Assembly: GCF_001280125.1 (NCBI RefSeq) | Contig: NZ_LGEG01000058.1 | Coordinates: forward strand, 1-10,565 | Direction of reading: 5' to 3' | From: Streptomyces sp. NRRL F-6492 | GTDB taxonomy: Bacteria; Actinomycetota; Actinomycetes; Streptomycetales; Streptomycetaceae | DNA length: 10,565 bases | Shown here: positions 1 to 5,662 of the stretch, in pieces | Layout of the letters: each line of letters starts with the position of its first letter | How positions within the stretch are numbered: position 1 is the first letter of the stretch | Position numbers and translations under genes: made by a program | The notes under the pieces: model-generated | Seen by the model: only the letters and a program-made list of their open reading frames with translations | What the model was told of the DNA's origin: nothing | Database searches by the model: none

Positions 1-128
1 CCTTCGCCCAACTGAAGTCCTGGCGCATCCTCCGACGAGCCCGATGCTCCACCCGCCGCATCAGCACCATCGTCCAAGCCGTCCACACCCTGCTGACCTG
101 CAACTATTCAGGATGAAAGAGGCTCAGT
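1..128 (+). mobile_element. Right end of an IS5-type insertion sequence (truncated by window edge)
   Basis: The window opens inside the last codons of a DDE transposase (stop at 114-116), followed by about 12 bases ending in GAAAGAGGCTCAGT, which I take as the terminal inverted-repeat region. Only one end is visible, so neither the exact outer base nor a target duplication can be fixed. The next gene, on the minus strand, has its stop codon inside this presumed IS end (124-126). Confidence 0.6.
3..116 (+). CDS. IS5-family transposase, C-terminal fragment (partial)
   Basis: The frame starting at base 3 is open from the window edge and ends at TGA 114-116, giving about 37 residues. It begins FAQLKSWRIL and ends VQAVHTLLTCNYSG. 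This matches the end of DDE transposases of the IS5 group: the F-A-x-x-K-x-W-x-I-L segment follows the catalytic glutamate, which lies outside the window, and a helix with VQAV..L..L closes the protein. The second IS in this window (6645-7520) has the same architecture (TFARMKNWKIL ... HAVQAVAALHNLARTG), so the two are distant members of one group, not copies. Whether the rest of the gene is intact cannot be seen. Confidence 0.75.
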   Translation, partial: FAQLKSWRILRRARCSTRRISTIVQAVHTLLTCNYSG

Positions 129-543
129 AAGCGTTCACGTACCACAACGCGCCACCGAGGAAGATCGGCAGCGTGAAAGCTATCTGGAGCATCCAGGGAA
201 CACCTGGTCCCTCGTCGTCAGGCTTGCCGGGGTTCTCCGCTCGCCACGCCATGAAGGCACGCATCGCCTTCCCGTGGCCCACGACACCCAGGGCGATGCC
301 CAGCATCCCCCCGCAGTAGACAGGCAGCAGCTCGTTCAGAGACCAGTCGTAGTTGGCGCTGAAAGCCATGATCGCCAGGAACGATGCCACCGGACCGCAC
401 GACACCCAGACCATCTGCCGCCGGTTGACCATCCCAGGGAACATCACGGCGAGATACAGAGCCACACTGATCGCGGCGAACAGCCACCACAGCGGAGAGG
501 ACTTCTCCGGCACCAGAACCCTTTCATCTGCCTTCGCGATCAT
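124..543 (-). CDS. Hypothetical four-helix membrane protein
   Basis: This is a 139-residue protein with no recognised family. Four hydrophobic segments are visible at roughly residues 17-38, 44-63, 75-92 and 117-137, so it should be an integral membrane protein. A short charged N-terminus (MIAKADERVLVPEKS) precedes helix 1, a basic loop follows it (residues 40-43), and a charged loop (AWRAENPGKPDDEG) sits before the last helix. No catalytic or metal-binding motif stands out. The ATG at 541-543 lies in a GC-rich leader with only a weak GGGGAC-like ribosome site. The stop codon falls within the presumed IS end next door, so the original C-terminus may have been replaced by a few IS-derived bases. 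Coding is supported by length, hydrophobic pattern and G/C-rich third positions; function is unknown. Confidence 0.65.
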   Translation of the reverse strand: MIAKADERVLVPEKSSPLWWLFAAISVALYLAVMFPGMVNRRQMVWVSCGPVASFLAIMAFSANYDWSLNELLPVYCGGMLGIALGVVGHGKAMRAFMAWRAENPGKPDDEGPGVPWMLQIAFTLPIFLGGALWYVNAY

Positions 544-840
544 GTCCCGAAGGTCCCCCGCCCCGCCCGCAACGGCTAATTGTCCCGCCGTTCCCGCAGT
601 TCAAGGCCTATAGGACAACCTTAATAGCTTACGGATGATGAACATCAGGGGGGGCGGACGATCTACTTCGCAGACACTGGCCCATAACCGGTGTGAGTAT
701 CCCGAGGGCCGGTCACACCAGCCCTTTGACCTGTGTATTCAGATTGGCGGCAGCTCACTTCCCTTCCACTCCACCGGTGGGCTCCACACACCGCCACGGC
801 TGCCGGGTGGAGTCCACCGGCGTGTGCTGCCCCGGGTGGT
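544..840. other. Gene-free stretch upstream of the membrane protein gene
   Basis: No convincing gene on either strand. The first 100 bases should hold the leader and promoter of the minus-strand membrane protein gene. A weak candidate is TTGAAC then, 17 bases on, AATTAG (minus strand), a poor match. A small hairpin with 7-bp arms (GGTGTGA / TCACACC) lies at 690-719. Confidence 0.4.
774..820. terminator. Strong hairpin, possible terminator
   Basis: Arms 774-787 (CCGGTGGGCTCCAC) and 807-820 (GTGGAGTCCACCGG) pair over 14 positions with one mismatch around a 19-base loop. There is no U-run on either side, which is common for actinobacterial terminators. It lies just past the stop of the possible minus-strand remnant at 841. 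Confidence 0.35.
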
Positions 841-1014
841 TCAGGCGGTGGCCGGCCATCGGGCGGCGACGTCGCCGCGGATGTCGGCGAGGAACTGGCT
901 CACCTGGTCGACCTCCTGCATGCACTCGATCAGGGACTCGGCCGCGATCCGGGCGGAGTGCGCTCCGCCGCGCTGACCACGGGTTCTCGCCAGTCCGCAG
1001 GGGCGGTCCCGACG
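841..1014 (-). pseudogene. Possible C-terminal gene remnant
   Basis: On the minus strand a frame is open from just after an in-frame TGA (1015-1017) to a TGA at 841-843. Its last 40 or so residues look protein-like: ARIAAESLIECMQEVDQVSQ continues into FLADIRGDVAARWPATA, an amphipathic helical pattern. There is no plausible start codon: the only in-frame ATG (919-921) would give about 26 residues. I read it as the tail of a decayed gene. The family is not recognised, and it could be a chance frame. Confidence 0.25.
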
Positions 1015-1033
1015 TCAGGCGGCCGGACGCTTC

Positions 1034-1957
1034 TCATGCCACCTTGATGACGACCTTGCCCGAGGCGTGCCCGTTCTCGACGGCGGCGAGGGCGGCCGGG
1101 GCTTCGGAGAGCGGATGGACCACGGTGATGACGGGCGTGAGGACTCCGTCGAGGGCCAGCCGGGCCGACCGCTCCAGGTTCTCGCGGTCGACGCGACGCT
1201 CGACGAAACGCCCACCGAGATCGGGCACGGACGTGTCACCCACAGCAATGACGTCGCGGGGGTCCCGGGCCAGCGGAGCGACCGTCCGCAGCGAGGTGCC
1301 TCCGACCAGGTCGACGATCCCGTCGAAGCCGTCCGGAACCAGCTCGCGTGCCGAGGCGGCGACGTCCTCGGCGGTGTAGTCGATGAACCGCACCCCGATG
1401 CCCTCGGCGTGCTCGCGTTTGGCAGTACTCCCGGTGCCGATCACGAGCAACCCGCGCCCGACGGCCAGCCGGGCGACGGCAAGGCCGACCCCGCCTCCGA
1501 CCCCGTTGACCAGGACCGTGGCACCAGCCGGGAGTCCGAGCTGGTCGAGCACGTCCACCGCGGTCGTCCCGGCCACCGGCAGCGTCGCCGCCACGGTTGC
1601 GGACAGACCTGCCGGGATGCGCGCGGTGTTCGGCGCGGACAGCACCGTGGTCTCGGCGTAGGTGCCGCCGCCGGTCAGTGCGAAGCCGAAGACCGCGTCG
1701 CCCACCTCGAGCCCGGTGACGTCCTCGCCCCGGGCAAGAACGGTTCCGGCTGCCTCCATGCCCAGCACGCGGGGAAACGGACGCCCGCCGTCGAGCCCGT
1801 CGACCAGACCTGAGCGCAGAAGGTGGTCGAGGGGATTCACGCCGGCGACGTCGACCCGGATCAGCACCTCACCACGACCGGGTACGGGATCGGGACGATC
1901 GAAGAACTCCTGCACCTCGGGCCCGCCGTACCTGTCGAAACCCCATGCCCGCCCCAT
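1034..1957 (-). CDS. Zinc-independent NADP-dependent alcohol dehydrogenase / quinone oxidoreductase family protein
   Basis: This 307-residue protein belongs to the medium-chain dehydrogenase/reductase superfamily, quinone-reductase branch, expected to reduce an enone, quinone or aldehyde with NADPH in the cytoplasm. The N-terminus (FDRYGGPEVQEF) and the GroES-like half with GEVLIRVDVAGVNPLDHLLR and GMEAAGTV are typical. A Rossmann segment near residues 145-170 carries VLVNGVGGGVGLAVARLA, the cofactor loop. The C-terminus GHASGKVVIKVA is the usual family ending. The zinc ligands of true alcohol dehydrogenases are absent. The ATG at 1957 is chosen because the family normally begins M-(K/R)-A-x-x-F-D-R-Y-G-G close to the start, with a purine-rich GGCGGCGGAAG just upstream. 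It lies 106 bp downstream of a co-directional MerR gene and behind a MerR-type promoter, so it is probably that regulator's target. The substrate cannot be read from sequence. Confidence 0.9.
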   Translation of the reverse strand: MGRAWGFDRYGGPEVQEFFDRPDPVPGRGEVLIRVDVAGVNPLDHLLRSGLVDGLDGGRPFPRVLGMEAAGTVLARGEDVTGLEVGDAVFGFALTGGGTYAETTVLSAPNTARIPAGLSATVAATLPVAGTTAVDVLDQLGLPAGATVLVNGVGGGVGLAVARLAVGRGLLVIGTGSTAKREHAEGIGVRFIDYTAEDVAASARELVPDGFDGIVDLVGGTSLRTVAPLARDPRDVIAVGDTSVPDLGGRFVERRVDRENLERSARLALDGVLTPVITVVHPLSEAPAALAAVENGHASGKVVIKVA

Positions 1958-2007
1958 CTTCCGCCGCCTCTCGTATGACCGACCCGGTAATTCCGGGCGC
2001 TGTCGCC

Positions 2008-2039
2008 ATCCTCACCTCTGACATTGATGTCAGGGGCAA
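2008..2039 (-). promoter_or_regulatory. MerR-type promoter with dyad in an over-long spacer
   Basis: On the minus strand, TTGCCC (2039-2034) and GAGGAT (2013-2008) are separated by 20 bp. The spacer holds the palindrome CTGACATCAATGTCAG (2018-2033), 7-bp arms around a 2-bp centre. A long spacer with a central dyad is the hallmark of MerR-family operators, where the regulator twists the DNA to realign the elements. The -10 match is modest. Transcription would start about 45 bases before the oxidoreductase ATG. Confidence 0.6.
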
Positions 2040-2063
2040 CCGGCTGAGACGCAGATCACAGCA

Positions 2064-2459
2064 TCAGGTCGACCGCGCGACCGGTTCCGGGGCCGTGGAC
2101 AGCTCCGCCCGGTGCCGGCTGTTGGCCCTGATCAGCACGTCGAGTGCATCCCGGGTCTCGATCAGGTGCGCGATGTCGGCGTCGATCCGGTCGCGCTCGC
2201 GCATCATCGCCGTGAACGTCTCCTCGGCGACGCCCAGGTCACCCGGGATGTCCACACACGGCAGCACAGTCGCGATCACCCGGCTGGACATCCCCGCGTC
2301 GAACAGCTGCCGGATGAGCGACACACGCTGGACCGCAGCATCGGAATAGTGACGCTGCCCCGCGCCGGAGCGTGAGCTGGTCAGCAGTCCCCGGTCTTCG
2401 TAGTACCGCAGTGAGCGCGGACTCACGCCCGTGCGCTCGGCAAGTTCGCCTATCCGCAT
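2064..2459 (-). CDS. MerR family transcriptional regulator
   Basis: This is a 131-residue MerR-type regulator. The N-terminal winged helix-turn-helix is clear: MRIGELAERTGVSPRSLRYY, then EDRGLL and wing residues through GQRHYSDAAVQRV. A dimerising coiled coil follows (about residues 75-110, MMRERDRIDADIAHLIETRD). The linker contains L-P-C (about residue 68), as in many actinobacterial members; whether that cysteine senses anything is not shown. The start is fixed by the canonical MRIGELA opening; the ribosome site is weak (AAGG directly before ATG). Downstream in the same direction lies the oxidoreductase gene, with a MerR-style promoter between them, so the likely role is activation of that enzyme in response to an electrophile or redox signal. 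The inducer is inferred, not seen. Confidence 0.9.
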   Translation of the reverse strand: MRIGELAERTGVSPRSLRYYEDRGLLTSSRSGAGQRHYSDAAVQRVSLIRQLFDAGMSSRVIATVLPCVDIPGDLGVAEETFTAMMRERDRIDADIAHLIETRDALDVLIRANSRHRAELSTAPEPVARST

Positions 2460-2798
2460 CCTTGAGATCCTACGCCCACAGCCTCCAGATTCAGACCGCC
2501 GAGTACGCCAGCGCTGGCCGGCGAGCGCTCAACATCCTGGCCAACCCCGACGCAACCTCAAACACTGACCTCGCGCTCTTCCCCACATGCTGGCCAACTA
2601 CCCGGCAAGGTCACACCGGTCATGGACAAACCAAAACGGCAAGGGGGTGGTCAAGGAGGGACCGGGCGGGCGGTGGCAGGGTCGGTCGGACCGCGGTCAA
2701 GGGGTGCCCGTACACGGCGGCCCCGGCGCGCGCACGCCTGTGTGCGGGCCGGACGACTGCCGACCCGGCCGCGCAGGCCGGAGAACCGTGAGGAAGCG
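2460..2798. other. Gene-free stretch between the MerR and replication-relaxation genes
   Basis: No confident gene. It must hold the promoter of merR (minus) and the leader of the plus-strand gene at 2799. A plus-strand frame runs from inside merR to a TGA at 2789-2791, eight bases before the next ATG, but most of it is antisense to merR and its residue content is biased, so I do not call it. Confidence 0.4.
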
Positions 2799-4013
2799 AT
2801 GACCACCGCCCCCACCCCGCACGCCCCGCCGACCCCGGCGGATCCCGCTGCGACGGCGAGTCCTACGGCGAGCCCCACGACAAGCCGCGCACCCAGCCCC
2901 GCAGCTTCCAGCCGCCCAATGACGGTTGTTGCTGATCAGCCCCCCGATTCACCCACTCCGGCCGGTTGCAACTCCTCTTCTCCTGTCCCTGATGTGCCTG
3001 GAGGAGCGTCCCGGACCCGGAAGACGGCGGCGAAGACCGGCGCGGACATCCGCGGCGAGGTCCTGCTCGCCCTCGCCCGGCTGCGCCCGGCCACGCCCCG
3101 TCAGCTCAAGGCCCTGCTGCTGCCGCACCAGCAGGGCACGGATCATGTGCGCCGGGCGCCGCGCAACCTGCTGGAGCAATCCCCGGCCCTGGTCGGCCGG
3201 TCCCACCGCGCACAGCAGAGTTATTGGTACTGCACTCCGGCCGGTCTCGCCGAAGCCGCCGCCTCCGCCCAACTCGCGCCGACAGCCGGCCGGATCACCG
3301 GACGGCGCGTGGCCCACAAGACGGGGCTGCGTGAGCACGGCCTCGTCCTGGTCGACACCGTCATCGCCTTCCACCGGGCCGAGGCCGCCGACCACGCGGA
3401 CTGGCGCGTGGAGGTCGCCCACTCCACCCCGGCCGGCGCCCTCGTGCCCGACGGCGTGGTGCTCCTGCCCGACGGCGTGGTGCTCCTGGACGACGGGACG
3501 AGCGCGTTCGTGGAGATCGACCGCACCACGTCCTACGCCCGCCTCATCGGCAAACCGGAACGCTACGACGCCTACCGCGAGACACCCGCTGCCGGGCGGG
3601 GCAACGCCGCCCGCGCCCCGCACTCCCACCGGCAGGAGACCTACCCCGGACCGTCCCTGGAGCGGGCCTTCCCGCCGGTGCTGTTCGTCTTCGCACCCAC
3701 CCCGAGCCGCGCGGCTCCGGCCACCAGGGAGACCGCCTTCCACGAACGGACCCGCCGGGTGGGGAGTGTGAACTACCGCCTCGCCGTGGCGACCACGCCC
3801 CTGCCCCTGTTGACGAAGAACGGCGCCGGCCGGGGTGGCGCATCGTCGACCGCGGCGAGGAACGCCGCACGCCGGCCGCGCTGCCGAAGGCGCGGTGAGG
3901 CACGGCTCGCCCGGCCTCCACACGGACCCGGGCGAGCCGCTGCGACCGTCCCGGGCTTGCCCGCGGCCCCTGGGCAAGCCCAGGGCAGGAGCGTGCCATC
4001 GGGGTTTGAGTAA
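2799..4013 (+). CDS. Replication-relaxation family protein, C-terminus probably frameshifted
   Basis: 404 residues as read. Residues 1-80 are a disordered Pro/Ala/Ser/Thr tail. The conserved part begins with a winged-helix segment (about 84-150: RGEVLLALARLRPATPRQLK, then SYWYCTPAGLAEAA). The typical acidic core follows (VEVAHSTPAGALVPDGV ... AFVEIDRTT, then KPERYDAYRET) and a strand FPPVLFVFAP near 290-300. This fits the Replic_Relax family (plasmid replication-relaxation), found on actinobacterial plasmids and integrative elements; the molecular role is poorly known. The start at 2799 is chosen for GAGG five bases upstream and because earlier codons look non-coding. Residues about 217-230 contain an exact duplication, PDGVVLL twice. 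After ATTPLPLL (about 338) the sequence turns Arg/Ala/Gly-rich, while another frame carries a plausible end (GWRIVDRGEERRTPAALPKAR, stop 3896-3898) just before two strong hairpins. Probably one base was lost near 3810. Confidence 0.75.
   Translation: MTTAPTPHAPPTPADPAATASPTASPTTSRAPSPAASSRPMTVVADQPPDSPTPAGCNSSSPVPDVPGGASRTRKTAAKTGADIRGEVLLALARLRPATPRQLKALLLPHQQGTDHVRRAPRNLLEQSPALVGRSHRAQQSYWYCTPAGLAEAAASAQLAPTAGRITGRRVAHKTGLREHGLVLVDTVIAFHRAEAADHADWRVEVAHSTPAGALVPDGVVLLPDGVVLLDDGTSAFVEIDRTTSYARLIGKPERYDAYRETPAAGRGNAARAPHSHRQETYPGPSLERAFPPVLFVFAPTPSRAAPATRETAFHERTRRVGSVNYRLAVATTPLPLLTKNGAGRGGASSTAARNAARRPRCRRRGEARLARPPHGPGRAAATVPGLPAAPGQAQGRSVPSGFE
3447..3488 (+). repeat. Exact 21-bp tandem duplication inside the replication-relaxation gene
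   Basis: The unit CCCGACGGCGTGGTGCTCCTG occurs twice, head to tail (3447-3467 and 3468-3488), without a mismatch. It is in frame and duplicates the heptapeptide PDGVVLL. A further diverged GACGAC... copy follows. Perfect identity suggests a recent event. Confidence 0.95.
3903..3939 (+). terminator. Strong hairpin just past the presumed ancestral stop
   Basis: Perfect 12-bp arms CGGCTCGCCCGG (3903-3914) and CCGGGCGAGCCG (3928-3939) flank a 13-base loop. The hairpin begins four bases after the TGA at 3896-3898 in the alternative frame. It fits a streptomycete-type terminator without a U-run, and places the natural 3' end of the gene here. Confidence 0.6.
3953..3981 (+). terminator. Second hairpin in tandem
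   Basis: Perfect 10-bp arms GGGCTTGCCC (3953-3962) and GGGCAAGCCC (3972-3981) with a 9-base loop, 13 bases after the first hairpin. Located between two convergent genes, it could act on either strand. Confidence 0.55.
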
Positions 4014-4044
4014 TTCACCCCGTGGCGAAGTGGCCGGTGGGACC

Positions 4045-4617
4045 TCACTCGCCGCCGCCCCCGCCGCCCCCGCCGCTGTGACCGCCGCCGGAGTGCGTAT
4101 CCGTATCCAGGCCGGGACCGGGGCCGCCGTGACGACGATTGCCGCCCGGCCGCCTTCGGGGCTGGCCCGCCGGGGGCGGCACGGCCCCTTCCCAGCGCGG
4201 GCTGCGATGAGGGAAGACGTACGCCAGCATGCGCGGGTCAAGCTGGGCCTGTTGGAGATGTCGCCGGCCCGCAGGGGTCATTTGACGCTCCGCGCCCGTC
4301 ACCAGCCCCCACGTGGCCAGCCCGCGGCCGATCTTCTCAACCTCTGAGGAGCGCTGCAGGACGGCTCGTACGATGTCGATGTCTGTCGGGTGCCTGCAGA
4401 AGGCGACCATCGCGTGCTCGAACGGATGTAGAGGTTGCTTCCCCTCCACGGAATGGACCTGTGCGTTGTTCACCACGAGCAACCCACGCTGGTGCAGCGC
4501 GGTGACCGCACTGTCCACCACATGCCGGGCCCCGCCCGCCAAGAACGCGACGTCGTACACGTCCAGGGCTCTCGTCTCGCCCGAGCCCCTGACGATCCAC
4601 CGGAACACCCACCGCAT
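4045..4617 (-). CDS. TIGR04222-like domain protein with glycine-rich tail
   Basis: A 190-residue protein from the ATG at 4617, chosen because a G-rich run (ACGGGGGGGCT) lies just upstream; a GTG at 4650 would add 11 residues. Residues 18-50 (DVYDVAFLAGGARHVVDSAV, then TALHQRGLLVV) resemble the start of the actinobacterial TIGR04222 domain, whose members have a [D/E]-hydrophobic-A-[F/Y]-L-[A/C]-G-G-P-R motif. The C-terminus is Pro/Arg-rich and ends in SGGGHSGGGGGGGGE, like the long Gly tails common in that group. The usual transmembrane helices are not evident, apart from a short hydrophobic N-terminus (MRWVFRWIV), so it may be a cytosolic or truncated form. It is convergent with the replication-relaxation gene. 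Function is unknown for the family; family placement rests on memory of the motif. Confidence 0.6.
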   Translation of the reverse strand: MRWVFRWIVRGSGETRALDVYDVAFLAGGARHVVDSAVTALHQRGLLVVNNAQVHSVEGKQPLHPFEHAMVAFCRHPTDIDIVRAVLQRSSEVEKIGRGLATWGLVTGAERQMTPAGRRHLQQAQLDPRMLAYVFPHRSPRWEGAVPPPAGQPRRRPGGNRRHGGPGPGLDTDTHSGGGHSGGGGGGGGE

Positions 4618-4749
4618 ACCAGCCCCCCCGTCACGGCCTGCATCTGTCACCTGGCAGTGCAGCTTTCCCTATCCCTCAGAGTCTGATGGCACGCGATCGA
4701 CTTTGGGTGGCACAGGACAGTCAAGGCAGATCCTCCTTCTCAGGGAGGG
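4618..4749. other. Short intergenic stretch before the inverted-repeat element
   Basis: This should hold the promoter of the minus-strand gene at 4617. I see no clear -35/-10 pair or strong repeat. Confidence 0.3.
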
Positions 4750-4795
4750 GTGGCTCCGTTTACGAGAACCGGTTCTGGCGCAACTTCTGTGAAGC
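4750..4795 (+). repeat. Left arm of 46-bp inverted repeat
   Basis: Pairs with 4888-4933, about 39 of 46 positions identical after reverse-complementing; the inner 25 bases (4771-4795) differ at one position only. Confidence 0.9.
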
Positions 4796-4887
4796 CGAGC
4801 CGATCCTTGGTGACCGAGGTCGGCATACTCGAAGAACCGACAGGTCAGCGGCTTGCCGTGATGCGAGGGGCGGGCCCGGTCGACGCT

Positions 4888-4933
4888 GCTTCACAGAAGT
4901 TGTGCCAGAACCCGTAATCGTGAACAAAGCCAC
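4888..4933 (-). repeat. Right arm of 46-bp inverted repeat
   Basis: Reverse complement of the left arm. Read on the minus strand it translates as CGFVHDYGFWHNFCEA; the left arm on the plus strand gives GGSVYENRFWRNFCEA. Most differences change the residue, so there is no sign of selection on protein. Confidence 0.9.
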
Positions 4934-4967
4934 AGGTGGGAGCCCGGTGAAACGGGCACCCTTTGTT
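4923..4967 (+). terminator. Two-part stem-loop followed by a short T-run
   Basis: Outer arms AACAAAG (4923-4929) and CTTTGTT (4961-4967) enclose an inner GCCCG/CGGGC stem (4942-4946 / 4953-4957). TTTC follows on the plus strand. It overlaps the right arm of the inverted repeat. A weak intrinsic terminator is possible. Confidence 0.3.
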
Positions 4968-5114
4968 TTCGCAGGTCACCTCGTACGGGCAAGTCGTCCG
5001 CGTGCGCGGACGCCTCTTTCCCACCCGACAGCCGTAGGGAAGAGGAGCCCTTATCCGCAGGCCGGCCGTGCCGTCCGCGCCCCGTTGTCGGTGGCGGCTG
5101 GAAGGCTGGCCGGT

Positions 5115-5411
5115 ATGAACGGTGATGAGCAGCTGCTGCGCGGCCGGGTGTACGGCGCGGAGCACGACGACCCCGACCCGGGGCCGAAGCCCGGACGGAC
5201 CTACGCCGAACTCGTCGGCGGGCCGCTGGACGGTCTCCTGCTGGATATCCACGGCTGGCGGAGTGAGGAGGTCGATGACGGCGCCGCCCTGACCACCGAG
5301 CTTTCCCGGTGGCCCGGGGGACGGGCACTGTACGACCCGCGCTCCGGCGAACTGCGCGCACCGGGCCCGGGCGTCACCTGCCGCTTCTACTACACCAGTG
5401 ACACGCCCTGA
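5115..5411 (+). CDS. Small hypothetical protein with GGPLDGLLLD motif
   Basis: 98 residues. The ATG at 5115 is preceded by GAAGG nine bases upstream and followed by strongly G/C-ending codons; upstream codons in the same frame run into the inverted-repeat element and are not coding. The central motif ELVGGPLDGLLLDIHGW, then PGGRALYDPRSGE and the aromatic end CRFYYTSDTP, resembles short uncharacterised actinobacterial proteins that share a GGPLDG core. No signal peptide, membrane helix or known catalytic motif is visible; it is acidic and probably cytosolic. A second small gene starts 21 bases after its stop, so the two may be co-transcribed. No function is assigned. Confidence 0.7.
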   Translation: MNGDEQLLRGRVYGAEHDDPDPGPKPGRTYAELVGGPLDGLLLDIHGWRSEEVDDGAALTTELSRWPGGRALYDPRSGELRAPGPGVTCRFYYTSDTP

Positions 5412-5432
5412 CCGGTCCATTCGAGAAGCGGG

Positions 5433-5654
5433 ATGTTCACGAGTGCGCCTGACCAGGCCCTCAAGAGGCTTACGAAGATCGCTTCCCGAACCGGCGGAGA
5501 TCGTTTCCCGGATGCCGCCCCCCGGCTCCAGGGCTTCTTCGTCCGCAAGCTGGTCGGCACGACCATGCCCTGGGTGCCCGTGGCCATCGCGGCGGCGGGG
5601 GCGGGGGTCCTGAGGTCCGCCTGGCGCCGGGTGGACCGCAGGTTCCCGGCGTGA
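5433..5654 (+). CDS. Small hypothetical protein with one hydrophobic helix
   Basis: 73 residues from the ATG at 5433, with an AGAAG purine stretch close upstream. The N-terminal half is basic and mixed (DQALKRLTKIASRTGGDRFP). The C-terminal half has a hydrophobic segment, about residues 45-60 (PWVPVAIAAAGAGVL), followed by a basic end (RSAWRRVDRRFPA), consistent with a single membrane anchor whose basic tail faces the cytoplasm. G/C at third positions is high in the second half and weaker in the first, so the true start could be internal. It lies 21 bp after the preceding small gene and ends 8 bp before the stop of the convergent beta-lactamase-like gene. The family is not recognised, and it may be a chance frame. 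Confidence 0.45.
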   Translation: MFTSAPDQALKRLTKIASRTGGDRFPDAAPRLQGFFVRKLVGTTMPWVPVAIAAAGAGVLRSAWRRVDRRFPA

Positions 5655-5662
5655 CGCCGTCT

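Larger units (their letters stand above)
4750..4933. mobile_element. MITE-like element with 46-bp imperfect terminal inverted repeats
   Basis: Two arms of 46 bp face each other around a 92-bp core. The inner 25 bp are nearly perfect (one mismatch): left GGTTCTGGCGCAACTTCTGT from 4771, right its complement ending at 4912. The outer 21 bp carry about six mismatches. The core has no usable gene. No clear target-site duplication was found. The block looks like a miniature inverted-repeat element or the two ends of a collapsed IS. The start GGTTCTGGCGCAA is loosely like IS6-family ends, but that is a weak resemblance. Confidence 0.5.

Noticed and set aside
1067..1813. A 248-codon plus-strand frame
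   Set aside because: Exactly antisense to the oxidoreductase, whose family match is unambiguous.
1983..1997. Small palindrome CCCGGTAATTCCGGG in the oxidoreductase leader as an operator
   Set aside because: The dyad at 2018-2033 is correctly placed between the promoter elements; this one is short and probably chance.
2949..4241. A 430-codon minus-strand frame
   Set aside because: Antisense to the replication-relaxation gene, Gly/Arg/Ala-rich, and without a recognisable domain.
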